From positions 496,001 to 560,000 of the forward strand of contig JARVLF010000006.1 of the NCBI GenBank assembly GCA_030849465.1: DNA of 64,000 nt, given 5' to 3'. Below the pieces are notes generated by a model, which saw nothing but the letters and a program-made list of their open reading frames with translations, searched no databases and was not told where the DNA came from. Below are positions 45,068-54,914 of this stretch, one piece after another; within the stretch, counting starts at the first letter, position 1; every line of letters begins with the position of its first letter. The position numbers were made by a program, and so were the translations under genes. The DNA comes from Moesziomyces globuligerus. Lineage: Eukaryota > Basidiomycota > Ustilaginomycetes > Ustilaginales > Ustilaginaceae.

Positions 45068-47086
45068 TCATCTGTAGCCCAGGCGCGGGCTGAGGAGTTC
45101 TTCGGCCTCGTCGTCGTCGCTGCTCCCCTTGGCCATCGACTTGGAGTCGGAGCGCGGCTTGATCTTGGGGTAGTCTCGCGCCCTGCTGCGGCCGCTGCTG
45201 CCGTGTGCATCCGCGCCGACCGACGAGGCGACGGCGCGGATCGAATACCCATCCTCCTCCGAGTCGGGCGAAGCGGCGGGCGAGGAGGTGTAGCTCGCAT
45301 CGGGCTGGTCCCACATGTTGCGGATATCGGGCGCGCCGTCGGAGCGAGGCATGGTGGGCGAAAGCGGCGAGTGCTCGCGAGGCGCATACGGGTCGACGTA
45401 CATGTGCGAGCGCGTCGGCACCGAGCCAGCCGAGCCCGACATCTCGCCACTGCGACCGCTGCCATTCGACGCCTCTTTGATCGAGTGCAGAGTGTTGTTC
45501 ATCGCGCCAAACTGCGAAGTCGCCGGGGCGGTGCGGTAGCGCGGATCACGCGCCGAGCCAGCAGCCGCCTCGCTTGCGTGGTGACCGTGGGGCGAGCCCG
45601 CCTCTGGCGTAAACTGGATGGTGGTTTCGCGACGCGTGGGCGTACCAGGAACCGAAAGCATCGAGGTATCGCGGTTGAGGCCTCGCGGCGAAAGGGGTGC
45701 GTCCTGAAGCTGGTACCTCTCGATGTCGCCTGCGCCATGAGTGGTGAGTGGAAGGTTGTTGCGGCTGCGCAGCGTGTACTCGTCGGCGGCGCTGTGGTGC
45801 TGACGACTCCAGGAGCTCGCCGAGCTGAGGCGACGGGAGCTGCGTGCGCGGATCATGGAGCCGACGATGCCCATGCTGCCACGAACCGTGTCGAGGCCCG
45901 GGTCCTCGTAGGCCGTCGAATCTGCCTTCTCACCGCCGTGCGAGATGACCGAGTGGCTGGCGCGGATGAGCAGCGTGGTGTCGCGGTCCAGCCCGGGCTT
46001 GTCCTGCAGCTCCTCGGGATCTATCTTGCTGAGCTGGAGCAGAACGATGCCGGCGCAAATGACGAGGAAGCCCATGACGAGCGTGACAATGTCGATGGCA
46101 GAGGCGTTGAGGCCCTGCTGCAAGATGATCGATGTGATGAGTGTGGCGCCGGTGAAGATGACGTAGTAGGTCGGCGTGACGGTGGCGGTGTTGAAGAGCT
46201 CGAGCGCCTTGTTGAGGTAGTTGATCTCGATGAGCAGCGTGACGACGACGAATCCGAGCAGGAAGTAGATGAACCAGTGCTTGAACTGGTTCTGGCCGCG
46301 GATCGAAAGCAGGATGGCGGAGCCGAGGCCCGAGGTGACGCTGACGCTGAGGCCGCCGATGAGACTGCAGACGGTGATGTAGATCATCATGTTCTTCTTG
46401 CCGTACTTGGGAGCGAAGACGAAGATGAGCACGAGCGAGGCGACGATGCAGACGCCGGCCCAGGTGAGGAAGCCCGGGGCGAGGAAGAGCTTCTGGAATT
46501 CGGTGATTTTGCCGCCCACGTGGGATGTGGGCGCGTTGAGAGCGATGATGACCGAGCCGACGATGCAGAGGAAGCAGCCGACCTTGCCGAAGAGCGTGAG
46601 CTTCTCCTTGAGGAAGATGGAGGAGAGAACGGCGCAGATGACGACCGAGAGCGCGCCGAGCGGGGTGACGAGCACGGCGTCTGCGAATGCGTAGGCGACA
46701 AAGTTGAAGATTTCTCCGAACACCATGACGATCATGCCTGTCCACCACATGGCCGACTTGAGGTAAGCGTGACCCTCGCCTGCGGCGGTCTCGTACTTCT
46801 TCTGTGCAGCCAAGAGGCCCTTCTTCTTGAAGACGAACGAGGAGCCGATCAGCACACCGGAGCCGACGGCGAGGGCGAGACCCACATACTTGAACGCCGG
46901 CGGGTTGGCTTCGTTGCCGGAGGCGATGGCACTCTCTGACGAGAGGGCAGCGGATGCAGAGGCGATGGCCTTGGACAGCGAATGCACGGCGGAAGAGGCG
47001 GAGGCCTTGGCGGCGTCGGCAGCATCGAGCGAAGATGTCGGGCCAGCCGTTGCTGTGGATACGACCGTGGCCACCGTGGACGACAT
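45068..47086 (-). CDS. NIPA-family magnesium transporter
   Basis: A 672-residue membrane protein of the NIPA (DMT superfamily) Mg2+ transporter group. Seen: an Ala/Ser-rich N-terminus of about 65 residues, then nine or so transmembrane segments between residues 67 and 360 with the family blocks VGSGVLIGSSFVFKKKGLL, WWTGMIVMVFGEIFNFVAYAFADAVLVTPLGALSVVI, LKEKLTLFGKVGCFLCIVGSVIIALNAP, and NKALELFNTATVTPTYYVIFT. The last 300 residues form a Ser/Arg-rich cytosolic tail with many possible phosphorylation sites and an RGQ/RxSRRLSSAS stretch. This long tail exceeds the animal proteins (about 330-400 residues) and is usual for fungal members. Transport specificity is inferred from homologues. Confidence 0.92.
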   Translation of the reverse strand: MSSTVATVVSTATAGPTSSLDAADAAKASASSAVHSLSKAIASASAALSSESAIASGNEANPPAFKYVGLALAVGSGVLIGSSFVFKKKGLLAAQKKYETAAGEGHAYLKSAMWWTGMIVMVFGEIFNFVAYAFADAVLVTPLGALSVVICAVLSSIFLKEKLTLFGKVGCFLCIVGSVIIALNAPTSHVGGKITEFQKLFLAPGFLTWAGVCIVASLVLIFVFAPKYGKKNMMIYITVCSLIGGLSVSVTSGLGSAILLSIRGQNQFKHWFIYFLLGFVVVTLLIEINYLNKALELFNTATVTPTYYVIFTGATLITSIILQQGLNASAIDIVTLVMGFLVICAGIVLLQLSKIDPEELQDKPGLDRDTTLLIRASHSVISHGGEKADSTAYEDPGLDTVRGSMGIVGSMIRARSSRRLSSASSWSRQHHSAADEYTLRSRNNLPLTTHGAGDIERYQLQDAPLSPRGLNRDTSMLSVPGTPTRRETTIQFTPEAGSPHGHHASEAAAGSARDPRYRTAPATSQFGAMNNTLHSIKEASNGSGRSGEMSGSAGSVPTRSHMYVDPYAPREHSPLSPTMPRSDGAPDIRNMWDQPDASYTSSPAASPDSEEDGYSIRAVASSVGADAHGSSGRSRARDYPKIKPRSDSKSMAKGSSDDDEAEELLSPRLGYR

Positions 47087-49390
47087 GACGGCAAGTCGGG
47101 CTTCGACGCCGCTAAGACGCTGAGAGTCGTGCTCGAGGCGTTTTGCACTTGGTGGTGGGGTCTATCAGGCTTGTGCGTCGGGGTGGTTAGGACGGGGAAG
47201 AAGGAGCAGTGATGCGAATAATGGTGAGGGGAGCAAGTGGGCTGGAAAGAAGACCAAACTTGGCTCCAGACGATGAGGCCGCTTGATATCGAGGCTTGGA
47301 ACGGAGCCAGCTCCGACTAAGATGGAAAGCAGATCGCCGCGGAAGTCAAGTGCCGAGATCGGAGACAGATCGGAACGAATTGTGCGAGTGCGTATTAGAC
47401 GGATATGCGGAGGCGAGCGGTAGACGTAGTGGGTTGGACGCCGGAAGCAAGCGCCGAGAAGAGGGAAAGTGAAATGTCGCTGAGGATGGTCGCGGACGAA
47501 ATTGACCGTTGAACACGGGGCGCGGCGCTGCCGTCGTCTTGCAACAAGCTGGCGTCGCGAACAATCAACGTTGGCGGTGGTGTTGCGACAGATGGAGAGG
47601 AAAGGAAGACACGACGAGGAGATGGTGAGGAAGGGAGAAGCTGTGCAGCCCGGGACGAGGATCGACAAAGGACCATCCTGGAGTGGCAGTGAGCAGCGCC
47701 AGGCTTTGCCGACGCGGGCAGAGGCGCAACACTTCGCATGGGATGACAGCGCCCTGAAGGAGCATCGGCCAAGCGCTGCACATCCAAGATTTGAAATTGT
47801 GCGGTGTTCTGCGCTGTAAGTTGGAGCGGGGAAGAGGGCGTCCGTGCAGTGTTCTGGGCCAGGATGCGCAAGTGCTCTGCTGCAGCTCCGACCATGCGCC
47901 TGCGCTGGTCCACCTCCGAGTGCTGTACTGTAGGAAGGGCGGCGTTGCAGGTGTTGGTTGGGGTTGCTTGCCCGGCCTCATTGTCAGAAGCTGCCGCTCG
48001 GCCAAGCTATTTCCATTCAGGGCGGCGCACCCCGACTGAAAGCTTTAGCTTCATGCACGCACTCGAGCGGGGCTGCAAACGCCAAAGCCGGACCACACTC
48101 AAACTTTCGTCGCCGACACTGCCTTGCGCTCTCGCCATGCAGGGGGCGCAGATACGCTTCCAGAACGTGGCCGCCTTCCTAGCATCCAACACGCTCGTTG
48201 ATTCCAGCACAGGAACCTTCGCCGCTAAGTCAAACGCCAAGCACCGGCATCAAGATGTCCCCTGCTACAGTACAATATTCGCTCCGCGAGGGCTGGTCTG
48301 GACGGATCGATGGACAAGGGGGCTTGGTTGGTCGTGAGCCGAAACAATCTTGGCACCTCCTATCCTGGTGAGCAGCGTGCTATAGTGGTTGCTTCTCCAG
48401 ACAGGGGCTCCCCCCACGCGCGTATTAATAAAATCGCCCAAAGGGCCCCTTCGACCTTCTTCTTCTTCTCAGCAGCGGCCCGTGTCGGTTGCGACGAGAA
48501 GATCAGCGGTGTGCTCTGATCTGCCCTTTGTGAGAAGCCTGAGGAACTCACGATGCGCAAAGTCCCGCCTGATGACTGAGACTACCAACGCCGTCGATGC
48601 AACGAATTCAGATTCGGCGCGAGCACCCTCGAATCTTGCCAAATATCCAGCACAGCACCGCCTCGTCGTGTCTGAGGCCGAACCTTGCTGCAGACCACGC
48701 CGGGTCGGAATCGCATCGCCGATCAGTCGCGAATTCTATCGGGGAGCGGGAAAATGTCGGAAGATCAAAGGCAGGCCACAGTCATCCTGCATCGACTGTG
48801 GCGCGGCATCGTCCTACGTCTTGCACGAGATCGCTACAGAATGACGAGATGAGCCGCTCTTTTTACCGCTGCACTGCGCCTCGCTCGTCCGCACGCAATC
48901 ACAAGCCTCGCCCTGGAAACTGTCGAATCCAGCCCTGCCAAGCTCGATCGTCATGTATGCACCTCGAGCCCTGTCTACAGTGCCTGTCAAGTGCAGCGAG
49001 CGTCCAGGGTCCTGCAGTTCTCGCGAGCAATGTGCGCACGGTCACGCTTTCATCCCGCCTAGTCCGCCCATGTGGTATTGCAGCTTGGAACATGAGCCGA
49101 GTTCCACACCCTGGTTCTTCCAACGGTGGTGCCCTCCCGAAAGCCCTGGACGGGACCGCAGGCGCACATGCAGCTGCAGCCGGCTCAATGCACCTCGGTC
49201 GGCATCTTCAATGCCTTTCTCGCGAGCCAAGCGAGTAAAGGTGTGTCGACTGCGCTTGAGCCTCGAAACAATTAGTTATGAGAACGATCTTGAGCCGCCT
49301 GTCCACTTTTGTGTCCTGTTTGACGTCGCTGTACCCCTGCTCCACGACCATCATCTTCCAGTCGCTAACCTCCCTTCTAGGCCCGGCATC
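47087..49390. other. 2.3-kb intergenic region (divergent NIPA / P-loop gene)
   Basis: The longest gene-free stretch in the window. Frames of up to 213 codons on both strands carry no recognisable domain. Near its right end, a CTAAC branch-like site and TAG acceptor at 49378-49380, ten bases before the next ATG, suggest a 5' UTR intron (possible donor GTGTGT at 49241). CTTCTTCTTCTTC occurs at about 48458. Nothing else can be supported. Confidence 0.4.
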
Positions 49391-50377
49391 ATGTCTTCGT
49401 CGCAACAGCCCCTCCCCATCGTCATCTGGGTGCATCCGCGCTCGTGCTCCACCGCATTCGAGCGCTCGCTCATGCAGAGGCCAGACACCGTCGTCTTCCA
49501 CGAGCCCATCGGCGACCCTTTCTACCTCGGCAAGAACCGCCCCTGCCGCCGTTTCGACGAGGAAAAGGCAAAGTCGTCCGGCAATTACGATCTCACCGTC
49601 ACCGAGGTGCTCACCAAGGTGCTCAACCCCACCCAAGACGACCTCGCCAAGAACAAGGCGTGGCCCCCCAAGTACATCTTCCTCAAAGACATGGGCCAGT
49701 GCCTCTTCCCCGCCGACCTCCTCCACCAGCTCCATCCAGACTCCAAGGTCTTCCCCGCGCCCGAGAACGCAGCTGCCTCCTCGAAGCGCTTCGACCCCAA
49801 CGCACCCGTCATCGACAACCCCACCACGGTCCCCACCGCGATCCTGAAGCGCTTCAGACACTCGTTCCTCATCCGCACACCCGAAAAGTCGATCCCAAGC
49901 TACTGGAAGTGCGTCCAGGAAGGCGCTTCCGGCTGGGAGTTCTGGGACCAGGCCGATGCTGGCTACGTCGAGCTCAAGATCCTCTACGACTGGATCTCGA
50001 ATCCCGACTCCACCTTCAACACCGAGGCGGGCGACGAGCTCGCGGTCCAGCAGCCCCAGCCTCCGCCTCTCCTCGACGCCTCGACGCTGCTCGCACACCC
50101 GGACCACGCCATCAAGAGCTACTGCGACGCCATGGGCATCCCCTTTTCCCCCGAGATGCTCAGCTGGGACTCGGGCCCCGTCGACGAGTGGGCCAAGTGG
50201 GGCGGCTACCACAACGCAGCCGAAAACTCCACCGGCTTCAAGAAGGAGACACCCGCCGCCGCTGCCGCCACCGACAAGCCCAAGCCCAAGATCGCAGAAC
50301 ACCTCCAGGGCGCAGTCGACGCTTGCGACGCTCCATACCAGTATCTCCTCTCCAAGGCCACCATCCGCTCGCCTTGA
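49391..50377 (+). CDS. Sulfotransferase-like P-loop protein
   Basis: A 328-residue protein resembling a group of fungal proteins with a sulfotransferase/P-loop NTPase fold. Seen: VIWVHPRSCSTAFERSLMQR at residues 9-28, which places the PAPS phosphosulfate-binding loop (PRSxSTxF) right at the N-terminus, then FHEPIGDPFYLG, KYIFLKDMGQ at about 96, and RHSFLIRTPEKSIPSYWK at about 156-173, which matches the 3'-phosphate-binding Arg/Ser strand. A GYVELKILYDWI helix follows. It has no signal or membrane segment. Some relatives are annotated loosely as aminotransferase-like; no such domain is visible. The open frame extends 146 codons upstream, but a TAG acceptor just before this ATG suggests the first exon boundary lies there. 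Substrate unknown. Confidence 0.8.
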   Translation: MSSSQQPLPIVIWVHPRSCSTAFERSLMQRPDTVVFHEPIGDPFYLGKNRPCRRFDEEKAKSSGNYDLTVTEVLTKVLNPTQDDLAKNKAWPPKYIFLKDMGQCLFPADLLHQLHPDSKVFPAPENAAASSKRFDPNAPVIDNPTTVPTAILKRFRHSFLIRTPEKSIPSYWKCVQEGASGWEFWDQADAGYVELKILYDWISNPDSTFNTEAGDELAVQQPQPPPLLDASTLLAHPDHAIKSYCDAMGIPFSPEMLSWDSGPVDEWAKWGGYHNAAENSTGFKKETPAAAAATDKPKPKIAEHLQGAVDACDAPYQYLLSKATIRSP

Positions 50378-50638
50378 AATCGGGTTCCAGCATCCCCGCG
50401 AGTACAGGAGTACCTCCCGGTCAGCACTGGTGACATCTTGCCCGCATGCCTGTATACTAGATCCATGCATCGTCTAAAGCGCACTCTGCTATGGAGGCCA
50501 GAGCCGCTGTGGATCTCACGAGAACCTCAAACTACGCACGCACGCTTCGCGCAGCCTTCATGTGCATCACGCGTTTGGCACCGGGTTGTCCTAGAGAGAG
50601 CAAAGTAGATTCAGCAGGATCCGCGCTGGCCGTTCCGG

Positions 50639-52366
50639 TTAGTTGGGAAGGGCGTGTTCGGCGAGGAACCAGGCGAGGAAAGCGGTCCATCTCTTGTCAA
50701 AGTCGGCGAGCATGGCAGCTTTGGTCGCCTCGTCGACGAGTGTATACTTGAGCGATCTACGCGCGAGCGCGGCAAGCGAGACGAGTGTTGTGGACTTGGA
50801 GCTGATGATGAGCTGGTAAAAGTCGTACGAGAGGCCAAAGTTTTCAAAGATGCTAGGGTCGTCGGAAGACAGAGCGATGGGTACGTTGCGGTTCAGCAGC
50901 GCAAGAAGGCTCGGATGCGAGCTGATGGAAGCGGTGTAGCCCAGCACTTGGTTGGAGATGGGGCAGATTTCGACGCAGATGTCGCGCTGCTTGACGAGGT
51001 CGGTGAGCATCGGATGTCTGGCGAGGCTGACACCGTGTCCGATGCGCTTGGTGCCGAGCACGAGAGCGTCGTAGAGGTTCAAGTCGGCATCTCCACCGTC
51101 CTCGAGCGTCTCTCCTGCATGGAAGACGAAGGGGATCTCCACACCCTCCTCCTCGCAACGCTGTTGGAAACGCAGCAGCTCCGGGATGTACACCTTGAGC
51201 GGAAGCAGAGGATCCTCGTGCCCGACAAGATCGAAGCCCACGATCCATTCAGGGAACTTCTTCTTGAGCGTCAGACAGTCCTCGAGATACCAGCGCAGCT
51301 TCCCGTTGTCGACGAAGCGCACGGTGGTGTAGATGATCTTGGCGTCGACGAAGCTGCCGTCGGTGATTTCGGCCTTGACCTCGTTGACGGCGTCGATGAA
51401 GATGCGCACCCATTCCTCGTGGTTGAGGTTGGGCGTTCCGTCGGCACGGACCATGAATTCGGTGAGAAAGTTGATGCGCGTCTCGGTGTACGAGATGCCG
51501 TCGCGAGCGTGCGAACGCAGCAATTCCTTGGCATACGCCTTGAGCGTAGGCTCGTAACCGATCAGACCAGCGATGACGCGGAACGTCGACTGGAACTTGG
51601 CCCATGCCTGCTTGCTGTTGCTGATTTCCGGAGCTGCCGAGTGCGGCGTCAGCGTCATGAGTGCGTGCGCATAGGCGTCGAACGACAGCCCGCTGTCGAA
51701 CGCCCCAACACCGTTTGACGCCTGGCCATCGACCTCCGACGACAGCGCTTCCTTCGATGAAGCCGGGAAGAGGTAGTTGGGCAGTTTGGACTCCGTGTCG
51801 TACTGCTCCGACAGGTAAGGATGCGGATACGGGAACGTCTCCCTCGCCGTGCGGAAGCTCACCCACGACCCGGACACGTAGTCGTGCGAATAGATGCTCG
51901 TCGCCGAGCTCTCCGGCGCAGCCGGAAGCACGAGGAACTCGATTGTGGCCTTCCACAGCGCCTCCTGGCTCGACAGCGGCATGGTGGCCCTCATGGCCAT
52001 GTTGGGCGTCTTGCGCGCATGCTCGAGCAGGAAGCGCGTGTCGACCGTACCGTCAAAGTGGCAGTGCAAGAGCGCACCTTTGGGCATCCGGTGGATGGCC
52101 TCCCACACCGCCGTCGGCTCGTGATGGCCCAGGCCGTTTTCCCGCGCGGCGTGGAACTGCATGCCGGCAAAGTTGTCGAGGTCGCCTTCCTTCTCCCATC
52201 GTTCCTGCACCTCGGCGTCGCGCAGACGTGCAAAGATCGCGTTGGCGCGCGCCTCGTCGGGCGTCATGGTCGAGAGCGCCTCGTGGTCGTACCGCATCGC
52301 CGCCTCCTGGGCCTTGAGCGATTCCACGACTTTAGCGTATGCATCGATGTCTAGTTGTGTCGTCAT
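50639..52366 (-). CDS. Adenosine deaminase, ADGF/CECR1-like
   Basis: A 575-residue amidohydrolase that deaminates adenosine to inosine or a related nucleoside. Seen: the zinc motif LLHCHFDGTVD (HxH) at about residue 100, FVGFDLVGHED-like block at about 370, VFHAGET with the third metal His at about 405, the GTKRIGHGVSL motif, and IALSSDDPSIF with the catalytic Asp pair at about 500. The N-terminal 90 residues with ARANAIFARLRDAEVQERW resemble the extra helical domain of adenosine deaminase growth factors (ADA2), but there is no signal peptide, so this form is likely cytosolic. It lacks an intron. Start MTTQLDIDAY is the first ATG. Converges with the P-loop gene, 261 bp between stops. Confidence 0.9.
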   Translation of the reverse strand: MTTQLDIDAYAKVVESLKAQEAAMRYDHEALSTMTPDEARANAIFARLRDAEVQERWEKEGDLDNFAGMQFHAARENGLGHHEPTAVWEAIHRMPKGALLHCHFDGTVDTRFLLEHARKTPNMAMRATMPLSSQEALWKATIEFLVLPAAPESSATSIYSHDYVSGSWVSFRTARETFPYPHPYLSEQYDTESKLPNYLFPASSKEALSSEVDGQASNGVGAFDSGLSFDAYAHALMTLTPHSAAPEISNSKQAWAKFQSTFRVIAGLIGYEPTLKAYAKELLRSHARDGISYTETRINFLTEFMVRADGTPNLNHEEWVRIFIDAVNEVKAEITDGSFVDAKIIYTTVRFVDNGKLRWYLEDCLTLKKKFPEWIVGFDLVGHEDPLLPLKVYIPELLRFQQRCEEEGVEIPFVFHAGETLEDGGDADLNLYDALVLGTKRIGHGVSLARHPMLTDLVKQRDICVEICPISNQVLGYTASISSHPSLLALLNRNVPIALSSDDPSIFENFGLSYDFYQLIISSKSTTLVSLAALARRSLKYTLVDEATKAAMLADFDKRWTAFLAWFLAEHALPN

Positions 52367-52773
52367 GATGATCTGGAGGGTCTACAGGTGAAAGGCACCG
52401 AACAGTAGGAAGGCAAGCGTGGCGCGGTCTGCGGGTCCTACGTTAAAAAGTGTGGGCGAGCTGTCGCGTGGCTGAGCCGTTTCCGAATGCCTCTCAAATG
52501 CCGCGGGGCTGGTCAATCAAAAATGGCGCTCGGTGTTGGCCGAGAAAAGGTGGGGCGGATGTTCGGAAGCACCCCTCAAGCGACTCTCCGCCGCTGACCC
52601 AGCATTCAAGTGCTGGAAGCACTCGGTCAAGCCCGACCTCACATTCAAACAACCTCTTCAGAGCTACTCGTCATCAGCGCTCGATTCGTCTCAGCGCGCG
52701 AAACAACCAGACTCGTATGGCCGATGCACTAGAAACAAAGGGACGATTCCAAAGTGCAAGAGGGAAGAGCAGA
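52367..52773. other. Intergenic, deaminase promoter and AKR 3' flank
   Basis: 407 bp between two minus-strand genes. It contains one ACAAAGGGA at 52735-52743, identical to the pheromone response element bound by Prf1 in Ustilago maydis; single copy, so possibly chance. No gene is supported. Confidence 0.4.
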
Positions 52774-53925
52774 CTACTTGAACGCGGGACCCTTGGGGTA
52801 CTGGACCCAGTCAACGTGGCCGCCGTGACCGAGCAATCCGAAGTTGGTCTGGCCCGTGAGGTGCGGGTCCTGGCCGATCATGCTCATGGGGAAGCCGTGT
52901 TCGAAGGGGATGGTGTCCTCGATCTTCTTGATCTGTTCGTCGGTGAGCACGGTGCCGATGGCCTTGACGTTGTCTTCGAGGTGCGAGATCTTGGTGCCGC
53001 CGACGATGGGGAAGACGTAGGGGTACTTTGAGAGGCAGTAGGCGAGAGCGACGCCCGTGATGCTGAGGCCTCCAAGCTCCTCCTGACCGATCTGGTGGAG
53101 CGCGGCCGAGATCTTCTTCTCGTTCTCAGTGAGCTGTCCGCCTCCACCGCGGAGGGGGCCCTGGGTCTTTTCGCGCTCGGCGACCTGTTCCGGGGTCTTG
53201 AAGCGACCCTGGCCCAGCGCGCCCCAGGGAGCCAGAGCCATGCCAAACTCGCGGGCCATGGGGATGATCTCGCGCTCAAAGTCGCGCTCGGCGGCGTTCC
53301 ACTTGCCCTGGTAGACGACGAACTGGGCGAGGTTGTGCGCGCGTGCATACGTGTTGGCCGCAGCGACGACCCAGGCGGGCATGTCACTGGCGCCGAGGTA
53401 GAGGACCTTGCCGGACTGGACGAGCTTGTTGAGCGTCTGCATCATCTCCTCGATGCTGGTGGACCAGTCCCACCAGTGGATGTACATGATGTCGATGTAG
53501 TCGGTGCGCAGCTTCTTGAGACTGTCGTTGGTCGAGACCCAGATCGACTTGGCCGAGTTGCCGACAAAGTTGGTGGTGATGTGCGTGCCGAGCTCGCGCG
53601 AGCGGTACGGAGAGGTGGCTTTGGTGGCAATGACCATCTCGTCGCGGATCTTTTTGGTCTCCATCCACTCGCCAATGAACTCCTCGCTCTGGCCATCGGT
53701 GTAGACGTTGGCCGTGTCGATGAAGTTGCCGCCCAGTTTGTAGAAAGAATCCAGCAGCTCGAAGCTCGCCTGCTTGTCCAAGCCGCCGGACATCATGTCC
53801 TGCCATGTGTTGCCGATCGACATGGCGCCGAAGCACAGCGGCGAGACACGCACGCCGGCCTTGGGCGCCAGGACGCGATGGCGGTCCAGCTTGGAGATAG
53901 GCTTTTCAAAATCAAAGAGACCCAT
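52774..53925 (-). CDS. Aldo-keto reductase, aryl-alcohol dehydrogenase type
   Basis: A 383-residue AKR of the AAD/norsolorinic-acid-reductase-like group, NADPH-dependent. Seen: SPLCFGAMSIGNTW at residues 28-41, NFIDTANVYTDGQSEEFIGEW with catalytic Asp and Tyr, VIATKAT with catalytic Lys, and DIMYIHWWDW with catalytic His, so the D-Y-K-H tetrad is complete. Then LGASDMPAWVVAAANTYARAHNLAQFVVYQGKWNAAERDFEREI, which is typical of the subgroup, and APWGALGQGRF. It could serve in aromatic aldehyde detoxification. There is no biosynthetic cluster around it, so a metabolite-specific role is not indicated. A TATA box lies 70 bp upstream. Confidence 0.92.
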   Translation of the reverse strand: MGLFDFEKPISKLDRHRVLAPKAGVRVSPLCFGAMSIGNTWQDMMSGGLDKQASFELLDSFYKLGGNFIDTANVYTDGQSEEFIGEWMETKKIRDEMVIATKATSPYRSRELGTHITTNFVGNSAKSIWVSTNDSLKKLRTDYIDIMYIHWWDWSTSIEEMMQTLNKLVQSGKVLYLGASDMPAWVVAAANTYARAHNLAQFVVYQGKWNAAERDFEREIIPMAREFGMALAPWGALGQGRFKTPEQVAEREKTQGPLRGGGGQLTENEKKISAALHQIGQEELGGLSITGVALAYCLSKYPYVFPIVGGTKISHLEDNVKAIGTVLTDEQIKKIEDTIPFEHGFPMSMIGQDPHLTGQTNFGLLGHGGHVDWVQYPKGPAFK

Positions 53926-54914
53926 TGTGATGTCTGTATGGCGGAGGTTAAAGAGTTGTTAAAGGTTGACACAGGGAGGGTGGAATCCCGCTTCTATATA
54001 TATGCCAGCAAGGCGAGCTCAAGCGAAGAAGGCCGCTTCAGGCCTGGAACCGTTAGTGTGTATGCTGGCTCGGCAGAGATACGCCGGACTTAAACACCGT
54101 CCTTCTCCGCCAGGCGCTAACTGAGTGTTGTTGCAATGGCCATCGCGGCAATCTGTGCACGATGTTGGCGCTTTGCGCGCGCATCTTTGGCGAGCGGACT
54201 AGCCCTGCACCGTCCATCGAGGCAGGGCGGGCTGCTCTTCCGGGAGCCCACGGAGTCCGGAGGGGTTCTCTCCTCCACTTCTTCGCAAGATGATGTATCT
54301 CCACCTCCACATACACGGGCTAGCACGGGTCGGACGTCCTTGTGGCTGTATGCGAGCGGTAACTGAGGCCGATGCGGGCTCTGCTTCCACCTTGACAATG
54401 CAGTCACCTCGACGGAAGCAATCCGACCACTCGAATGAGTAGAAGTAGATGAGCGGGAGCAGATCAGACCAGATTCGTAGGCCAGACCCAGGGTCGTATG
54501 GATGCAGGATGAGGATCTTGTCAGCTGGCCGCCTCGGGGAGGGAAACGTAACAGAGTTCAGAAAAGTGCATCGCCGATGGAGGAATTTGACGAGGATCGA
54601 CCGATGGATTCGAGCTGGGATGGTCTGGGCGGTGATTCTGTCAGCGTCATCGAGCGCCGATCCGCGTCGGAATGCAAGTCGGCGTCGCCGCGGTCAGCGA
54701 GGCAACACAGGTCCAATGCAGGCCGCTCTCCTCCACTCGGCGCCAAATTTAGATTGCTTGGCCGCACAAGCCCTGCCAAGGCCGTCCGTCCACTCGCTCG
54801 CCGCTGCCATCGTATCCACCACCAAGAAGGCCGAGTATCCTCGATACCCCCAGTCTCCACCAAGGTTTTGCTCGCTCGCTCTCATCAAGCAAGTGTTGTT
54901 CGTTCGGCAGGAAC
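53926..54914. other. Divergent promoter region (AKR / membrane protein)
   Basis: 989 bp between divergent starts. Apart from the AKR TATA box, I see only short unsupported frames. Confidence 0.4.
53995..54003 (-). promoter_or_regulatory. TATA box of the AKR gene
   Basis: TATATATA core about 70-78 bp upstream of the AKR start codon, read on the minus strand as ATATATATA after GCC. Confidence 0.55.

Noticed and set aside
44672..46939. A 755-codon open frame on the + strand, antisense to the NIPA gene
   Set aside because: It is the complement of a clear transporter gene. Its protein is Arg/Asp/Val-rich without a domain, as expected from GC-rich codon bias on the other strand.
50654..51718. A 354-codon + strand frame opposite the adenosine deaminase
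   Set aside because: Antisense shadow without recognisable domain.
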